DNA of 64,000 bases from Dendrocalamus latiflorus. Lineage: Eukaryota; Streptophyta; Magnoliopsida; Poales; Poaceae. The notes beneath the pieces are model-generated. The model was not told the DNA's origin and did no database searches. It saw only the letters and a list, made by a program, of their open reading frames with translations. This document shows positions 58,206 through 64,000 of this stretch, in pieces. The stretch's first letter is position 1; every line of letters starts with the position of its first letter. The position numbers were made by a program, and so were the translations under genes. The DNA is taken from NCBI GenBank assembly GCA_017311315.1, contig CM029626.1, positions 9,743,643 through 9,807,642 on the forward strand, written 5' to 3'.

Positions 58206-60018
58206 TCCAGTGCTTTCATTCTTGCATTCTTCGAGTACCTCGAGTACTCGCATGTGTTGGGCTAGCGGTCCGATCGGCTTGGGCATGGCAGTCTGATCAG
58301 TTTGACTAGGTGGTCTGAGGTTGATTCTAGGAAAGCATAGAAATTGAGGTCGTGGATAATTTAGTTCATAATTATTGATGGTTAAAGGTGTGTTTTGCAT
58401 GTGTGGACTGATGTTGACCAAGTTGGGAAGAACTTGTGTTAAGAAAAATGTTCTTTGATCTTTGCATATGCAAGTTGGGCATGGAGACGGTCATGGTCGG
58501 TGATGAGGAGGACCAGGACTATGAGGGGAAAATCTGAAGTCCGGATAGTCGAGGATGCCATGAGGTGGTCGGGCTCACGCTGGAGCACGTGGAGATCAAA
58601 GGTGGATGATGCGTGGAGAAACTATGGGAGGTGTGGTCCTGAAGACTTCGATACGTGATGAGCTGAATGACGTTATGGAAGGTGTCCATAACTTGAAAGG
58701 TTTAGAGATTTTGAAAAAAAAATCATGTTTGGAAGAGGTTCGGGTTCCTTGATTTTCGGAATTGGTTAGGGTTACGTATCTGTGTTGATGAGGACACTAG
58801 TTGGGGCTCTAGTATATAAAAGGAGGGAGATGTTAAAAGTGAACCAAGGACTTGAGACGGCTTTGGAGAGAAAGGTTTTGTGCTAGAGTTTGAGGGGTGT
58901 CATGATGACACTTTGTAGCCACAGAATATGTTTTAGAAATAAAAGATAAGACCTACTCCCGAAAAGTTAGTCGGCGTTGGTGACGTTGTTTTCTGGGCAT
59001 TGTCTTCGACTTATTCTTGTTACGAGTATGTAGTGCTTGGCGCATAGCGTTTCTCCGTTGACTTCATCTTCCTCGATCGCGCGCAAAGTTGATCACTTGA
59101 TTGTCGCCAACAGCGTCAGTGTCGAAGCATTCGAGTGGAAGAAGATTACGACTACGTACAAGGGGGTTGAGCGAGCGGTCGAACGCTGAGCAGTCGAAAC
59201 CTTCATCGAGCGTTGAGAGATTCAAAAAGCGGAGACAATCATTCATCCCCTCTAATTACGGTATTTGATCCTACACAGGTTCACCTTGTGTTCCATAGAA
59301 TTAGTAAATTTAGCCCTATGTTAACTATAGTAACCGCTGGTGGCTTTTTTTATTCTGCTACCACCATTCTGAACTGCATTCCTCAAGAAAAAAGCATTAG
59401 AGCCACAGTCATGTGCACTGATATATTAGTTATGTGTAAATTCAGAAGTTCTACACTTTACTAAATAATAATATGTTTTAGGATTTGCAATATATATCGA
59501 TACTTGAATTCGAACATAATGTTTGTATATATACAATAGTAGTTAGTTAGGTCTTAGGACATAGTTAGGTCTTATGACGTGAACAAATCCCTGATCATGC
59601 ATGCACTTTGAATTCAGCAAATACTGCATATAAAAGGAGCAAGCTTAGGATAATGTGTTCTGTTTGGCAAATGAAATCCATTTACACCACGATTTGGGTT
59701 TTGCACTCACAATTGGATGATATATAGTGTGTCAAATGCAGGCCGTGCAAAAGGGAAAGATTGGAATCACCCACTGGTGTTGTTCCCTTGTACTGATATG
59801 ATTCCTAACTTCAGTTGCTTCCTGAACTCAGCCAATCAATTCCTAATAATAATGCAAAGAAACTTAGATTTTAATCACACAGCGGGACGGGGATCAACTA
59901 ACATAGTACAACGCGCAGCCCAGAAACGCAAAGAGGCCGTTTCCCATTTTCTGGGCAAACCCAAGCAGAAAACCATCCAACGCTTGAGATTCGTGTGTTT
60001 GCATGAGGGCCGTATATG
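58206..60018. other. Intergenic, no gene recognised
   Basis: Mixed sequence with short frames lacking domains. 58800-58960 (a TATATAAAAGGAGGGAGATG start followed by GAGTTTGAGGGG and AGAAATAAAAGA) resembles an LTR R/U5 region with a TATA box at 58814, but I could not find ends. 59870-60010 is GC-richer. Confidence 0.35.
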
Positions 60019-60257
60019 GGCCTGTTCTTTAAGTCAAAAGTTGATGGTTTTTAGTTTTTGCTACAATACCTAACTTTCAAACGGAGTATTTTCTCAAAAC
60101 GGGGTCTACAAGTTAAACGATCTACACATTAAAAGTCCAACATCTGTACCAACCAAAATCGCAAGTGAGTATTTGTCTTTTCGTAATCTGTACCGTAAAC
60201 AGCTAAAATTTAAAAATTTCAGCCAAAAGCATAAATGCAACCGAAAAGAACAGGTCC
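60019..60257 (+). mobile_element. MITE, GGCCTGTTCTTT termini (copy A)
   Basis: Starts GGCCTGTTCTTTAAGTC and ends GAAAAGAACAGGTCC, so the termini are inverted repeats of about 12 bp. The body (ACGGGGTCTACAAGTTAAACGATCTACAC) matches, in inverted orientation, the element at 60509-60750. Noncoding, hAT-like by its ends. Confidence 0.75.
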
Positions 60258-60259
60258 TA

Positions 60260-60414
60260 GGTGGTGATCGGTTGGGCTTAAAAGCTCATGGCTTATGGAT
60301 GAAAACACTGTAGCTGGCTGAAGAAAACACTGTAGCTGACAGAGGCTTATTTAGCATAATTAAATTTAAAAAAATTTAAAAATATAAAAAATATGTTAAC
60401 CCATTACGTATAAT
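60260..60414. repeat. Dispersed repeat, copy 2 of 2 in window
   Basis: Matches 11993-12146 in the same orientation (GGTGGTGATCGGTT, CACTGTAGCTGGCTGAA, TGACAGAGGCTTATTTAGCA). It lies between the two inverted MITE copies. Confidence 0.8.
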
Positions 60415-60508
60415 GCATCGATCGTCGTGTCCCCCACCGGCAGCTCGGTTGCTCTTAATTTATTAATTGCCGGCAACAAGCAGCAGCAGGACGGAAGGAG
60501 CTAGTAAC

Positions 60509-60750
60509 AGGCCTGTTTGACAATAGTTGTGACTTATAGTTTTTGGCTGAAATTTTTAAATTTTGGCTGTTTACAGTATAGATTACGGAGAGACAGATAC
60601 TCACTTGCGATTTTGGCTGATACAGATGTTGAGCTTTTAACGTGTAGATCGTTTAACTTGTAGACCCCGTCTTAAGAAAATACTCTATTTAAAAATTAGG
60701 TACTGTAGCAAAAGCCAAAAGCCGTCAGCTTCGGAGAAAAAGAACATGCC
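60509..60750 (-). mobile_element. MITE, same family, inverted (copy A')
   Basis: Reverse complement of the element at 60019-60257 with about 85% identity by eye. Ends are AGGCCTGTTTG and AAAAAGAACATGCC. The two copies with the 250-bp spacer could form a large hairpin in RNA. Confidence 0.75.
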
Positions 60751-61190
60751 TAACAATTTGATGTGTCGTTAAGTGATCAGCTTGCATTGACTACTAGCTG
60801 GGCCAAACTCTGTGTACATCACTACTCCTCACGCAGCGTATATGTAGGTGTTGCCTCATTGTTGCAGCCTAGCTGGCCTTCATCAGGATTCAAAACACGT
60901 ACGTACGCAATCTTGTTATCGCGCGCCTAATTGCAGATGCCACTGCAAGTAGTGGAATTAGCGCAATGCATGCAACAGGATCAATCTGCTTCGGCAAGCT
61001 GATGAAGGGGAGGTGTTTGTCCATGAATGTATAATTTTAAACTTTATACAAATCACTGTGAGAAAAATATAGAACCATTTCCCTTACTTTCAAGTTTTGA
61101 AATTGTACGCAAATCTCCAGCTCGAAAATGCACCAATCGAGTGACTTGAGCTTGGATCAGACCGTCTCCAAATTGTGTCTTGGAGGCAAC
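60751..61190. other. Intergenic, no gene recognised
   Basis: Nothing supportable except scattered CGTACGTACG words near 60900. Confidence 0.3.
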
Positions 61191-61738
61191 TATTGGCCGG
61201 GTTCAAAAGCACTTTGGGCTTTTGGCTTATGTACAGATGAATAGTAACCGGTTTAAAATCGGTGTGTTTTTGTAAAACGGAGTCTACATGTAAATTGTAG
61301 TGCAAACTGTACCGACTTCAACTATACTGGCAAAAATCGCATACGACTATTTTCCTCCACGTACTGTCTCTCACAAATAAATCAAAATTCAAAAACCACA
61401 GGTATAAGCCATAAACCTTAGCCTAAAAGAATCCACTCATTATGTTAGCATGATGGCACCACATTGATATTTGGCAATAGGAAGGGAAAATGGTGCCACT
61501 GCCCTTGCTTGGCTACACTACACTTTACACTGCATCACTGCATGGGCCGGTGGGTTTTTTGGACTATGGTTTATGACTTACAGCTTAAATTTTTGAATTC
61601 TGACTGTTCACAAGAGGCAGTACGTAAAGAAAATAGTCGCATACAATTTTGACCAGTACAGCTGAATTTAATACACTTTTTACTATAATTTTTCTGTTGA
61701 CCGCTTTAAAAAATATATTATTTGAAAACTAGTTACTG
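61191..61738. mobile_element. Two relics of the same MITE family
   Basis: 61195-61430 (GGGCTTTTGGCTTATG, AAACGGAGTCTACATG, GGCAAAAATCGCATACGACTA) and 61555-61738 (GTTTATGACTTACAGCTTAAA, AAAATAGTCGCATACAATTTTGACC) are diverged copies in opposite orientations of the MITE at 60019 and 60509. Their ends are worn and boundaries are approximate. Confidence 0.5.
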
Positions 61739-61986
61739 TAAGAGCAAGTATAATAAGAGGCTGTTAGTAGGCTGTATGCTGAGGTGGAAGAGAGAGGAGG
61801 AGAGAGAAGAGAGGTGGGCTGTAAGTTTACAGCCAGCTGAAGCACAAGAACCAAGAAACTTTGTGAGAGAAAGGGGTGAGTCATACAGCCTTCAGCTGGC
61901 TGTAAACTACTATATAAATGGTCTGATAAGTGGGCTGTAAGTGTCCATACAGCCAGCTGAAGGCTGTATTATTAGCCTTGCTCTTA
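61739..61986. mobile_element. MITE with TAAGAGCAAG / CTTGCTCTTA termini
   Basis: 248-bp element with perfect 10-bp terminal inverted repeats. Internal repeats TACAGCCAGCTGAAG occur in both orientations (near 61830, 61890 and 61950). It is a common noncoding grass MITE type; the superfamily is not decided here. Confidence 0.8.
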
Positions 61987-62688
61987 AATCATAAGCTATA
62001 AGTGATAAGTGAAAAAGAAGAGAGCTACGCCTACGCTGAATAAAGCTGTTGTTTAGTTATGTGGGCTTTCTTTTCTCCGGACGTTGAGCCGGATCAGGCC
62101 CTTGAGGGGACAAGCGATCTGACTCACCTAAGGCCTAGACCCAAGGGTAACAGGTTTCAGTAATTCCTATGTTCTAAACGAGTCTTGGAAGGGTAGGATT
62201 TTCAGATCAACTTCTTCGAAATTCCTACGGAATTGTTATCTTACGAACAGTGCCGAGTAGAGTGAATACTGTTATTATTTAAACATTCTACGAAGAGAGT
62301 CATTTTTTGAAACGAAACTGATTTTTGAAAAGAATTTGAATTTGCATTTTGGTTTTGATCTCTTGTTTCCCCAGCTAATTCCGCATGAATCTTAACCTAA
62401 CTCTGCCCTTAATCCCTGCTGGCATCGCCTCAACGGCCAAGCCTCGGGCCTGCACTGTTCCCAACTCGAAAATATCGCCACTGCTCTGATTTTTGCCGTT
62501 GCCGACTCACCTCGCACTCTCCCGCGCCTTCCAGCTCCTGCCGCCGTCATCGTCCAGTCAAGCCACTGTACAGCCTCGTCTCTCCCGCCCTGACAGCACT
62601 GACTCACCGTAGATGCGTGTCAGACAAGTACGGCGTCAGTACTGTGGATCTGGAACGCGTAGGATAGAAAGATGAACCATTCGTACTC
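61987..62688. other. Intergenic, C-rich patch, no gene recognised
   Basis: 62395-62600 is C-rich with a short minus open frame that has no domain. It directly precedes the CACTA remnant and may be part of that element. Confidence 0.3.
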
Positions 62689-62937
62689 GTGAGGCAAGTT
62701 GATCAAGTTTTTTATGTAATTGACCCGGCAAATAAGAAGTGCCACGTAATTCTTAATAGAAAAAGAAGGATTGTCGGAGTTGAGAATGTTGCGTATAAGA
62801 AGGAATACAATCAATTTGATGAGTTGTCTCTATTCGAAGACAGCATCAAACTCGAGGAAGAACCAAGCAATAAAGCAATCTATATGCGTGTAGACCATCG
62901 TGAAGAGCTTTATTTAAAAGGAAATAGCCAAGTGTAA
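62689..62937 (+). pseudogene. CACTA transposon DUF4216-type fragment
   Basis: An 82-codon open stretch whose start reads VDQVFYVIDPANKKCHVIL and continues with KRRIVGVENVAYKKEYNQFDE. This is the pattern of the DUF4216 domain found next to TNP2 transposase in plant CACTA elements (QVFYVxDP...W/CHVVL...RIVGVENVxxEEEYxQFDE). No TNP2 sequence adjoins it, so it is a relic. Confidence 0.7.
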
Positions 62938-64000
62938 TGATCCCACACATCAAACACCTATTTCAAAAGTATTCCAATGTAATTATAAGAAACTCGACAT
63001 GTAATTAAGAGATTATTTCATTGTAATTGATTTAGTAATTAAAAAATAATTACATCTGTGATTGTATATGCTGTTGAATCTTGACTATGCTAATTGCGTT
63101 GAGGTGTGGTCAAAACTACAGTCAAAGGCGTGGTGTGGTCAAAGCTGCAGTCAAAGACGTGGTCGAAACTACAGTCGTGACCGTGGTCATAGGAGTTAAT
63201 TTGTAAGTGGTCGAAACTTGCTTTTTTTTCATAGGGCATGGGTATCACTTCCTGACGAAAATTAGACTATTATAGATGGTTCCATAATATAATCGCCTGT
63301 GATACTACAATATAACCGTCTGTGATGTGGTTTATATCACAAATGGGTTTATACGAGAACCATTTGTGATACTAATATCATATATGCTTCTTTTAAAGAA
63401 CTGTTTGTGATAATTCCTCCTATAAGTAGTGCCCCGCTAGGGTTTGTACCCTCATTCACTTACTTGGCCACATCCTTTTGCCTCCTTACCTCTCCTCCCT
63501 GTTGCCTTAGCTCGTCGTCGCCCCCCAGCCGGATCTATCGTCGCCCCCGCCAGATCCGTCGTTGCCCCCACCTGGTTCGACCACCTCTACTCCCTATCGC
63601 CTTAGCTCCAGCCGAAGGTATGGATTTGGTTCATCGTTTTGCTTCATCGTCTTTTTTGTCGCACTAGCAATCCTTGTAGAAATAATTTGAGATAGTGTTT
63701 TTTTGTTAACTAGAACATTTTTTGTCAGGTCTATCTATACATTGTTTTTCTATTAAGCAGAACATATTTTTGTTAGAAATACATGCCAAGAGATGAAATA
63801 GCTAGGGAATGAATTTAGAGATAAATTGTTGGAGCTATTATTTCTATTGTCTTATAGCAATAATATACATCGTCGAATATTCTTACATGTCCCCAAGTCC
63901 GAATCGAAATAGTAGTTGTAGCTGGGGAATAGCTAGGGATAAAATAGCTTGGGAATGAATTTAGAGATAAATTGTTTAAGCTATTGTTTCTAAGTGAGTT
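62938..64000. other. Probable CACTA-derived subterminal sequence and repeats at window edge
   Basis: 63255-63410 repeats ACCATTTGTGATACTA / CGTCTGTGATGTGG words, like CACTA subterminal repeats. A TATA-like CTATAAGTAG at 63419 and a pyrimidine-rich leader follow. 63110-63200 has GTGGTCAAAACTACAGTCAA units. 63793-63843 and 63932-63985 are a direct repeat of about 50 bp (GGGAATGAATTTAGAGATAAATTGTT). The window ends inside this region. Confidence 0.45.

Overview
This is nuclear DNA of a flowering plant, and most likely a grass close to rice (Oryza). The reasons are the intron-rich genes with plant splice sites, the very GC-rich 5' ends of genes, (AT)n and (TC)n microsatellites, and a dense nested set of plant transposons (MULE, CACTA, Ty3/gypsy and Ty1/copia LTRs, many MITEs) whose ends match rice-type families. 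All family names come from recognition by eye, not from searches.

Layout. 0-2.9 kb: short-period repeats and unassigned sequence. 2.98-6.76 kb (minus): a 14-exon SEC14-like phosphatidylinositol transfer protein (SFH type). Its reconstructed CDS is fully in frame (615 codons plus stop) and uses one GC-AG intron and one exon that is easy to miss. 7.4-12.5 kb: an old, probably solo, gypsy LTR with a MITE and a 96-bp AT run inside it. 12.5-17 kb: a copia LTR end, MITE-like pieces and a (TC)n run. 17.1-27.8 kb: a second, plus-oriented gypsy LTR relic split by a complete 6.4-kb CACTA transposon (18992-25417, TSD TAT). The CACTA carries only a Ptta/TNPA-like gene with a premature stop. 28.3-36.4 kb: a GC-rich minisatellite split by a very young LTR retrotransposon (28528-35921, TSD CGCAT, 3.34-kb LTRs differing by one base by eye, no gag/pol). 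37.1-39.0 kb: exons resembling chloroplast co-chaperonin CPN20 and cohesin release factor WAPL lie side by side, which looks like captured gene fragments. 40.5-49.0 kb: an 8.5-kb MULE with a perfect 9-bp TSD, about 300-bp TIRs packed with 27-bp palindromes, and four genes: MURA transposase, a truncated plant mobile domain protein, and two divergent GRF zinc-finger proteins. 49.0-49.4 kb: a long hairpin element. 49.6-54.4 kb: a two-exon D-2-hydroxyacid dehydrogenase (HPPR/HPR3-like) whose N-terminus is replaced by sequence of a different origin. 54.4-64 kb: MITEs, repeat-rich intergenic DNA and a CACTA DUF4216 remnant.

Functionally, only the SFH gene looks like an ordinary intact host gene. 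The hydroxyacid dehydrogenase is chimeric and may be a pseudogene. The most interesting unit is the MULE. It carries a transposase, a PMD fragment and two GRF zinc-finger/coiled-coil proteins. The two GRF genes are driven from one repeat-filled divergent promoter. The TIRs hold arrays of palindromes that could be transposase binding sites. It looks structurally intact and may be autonomous.
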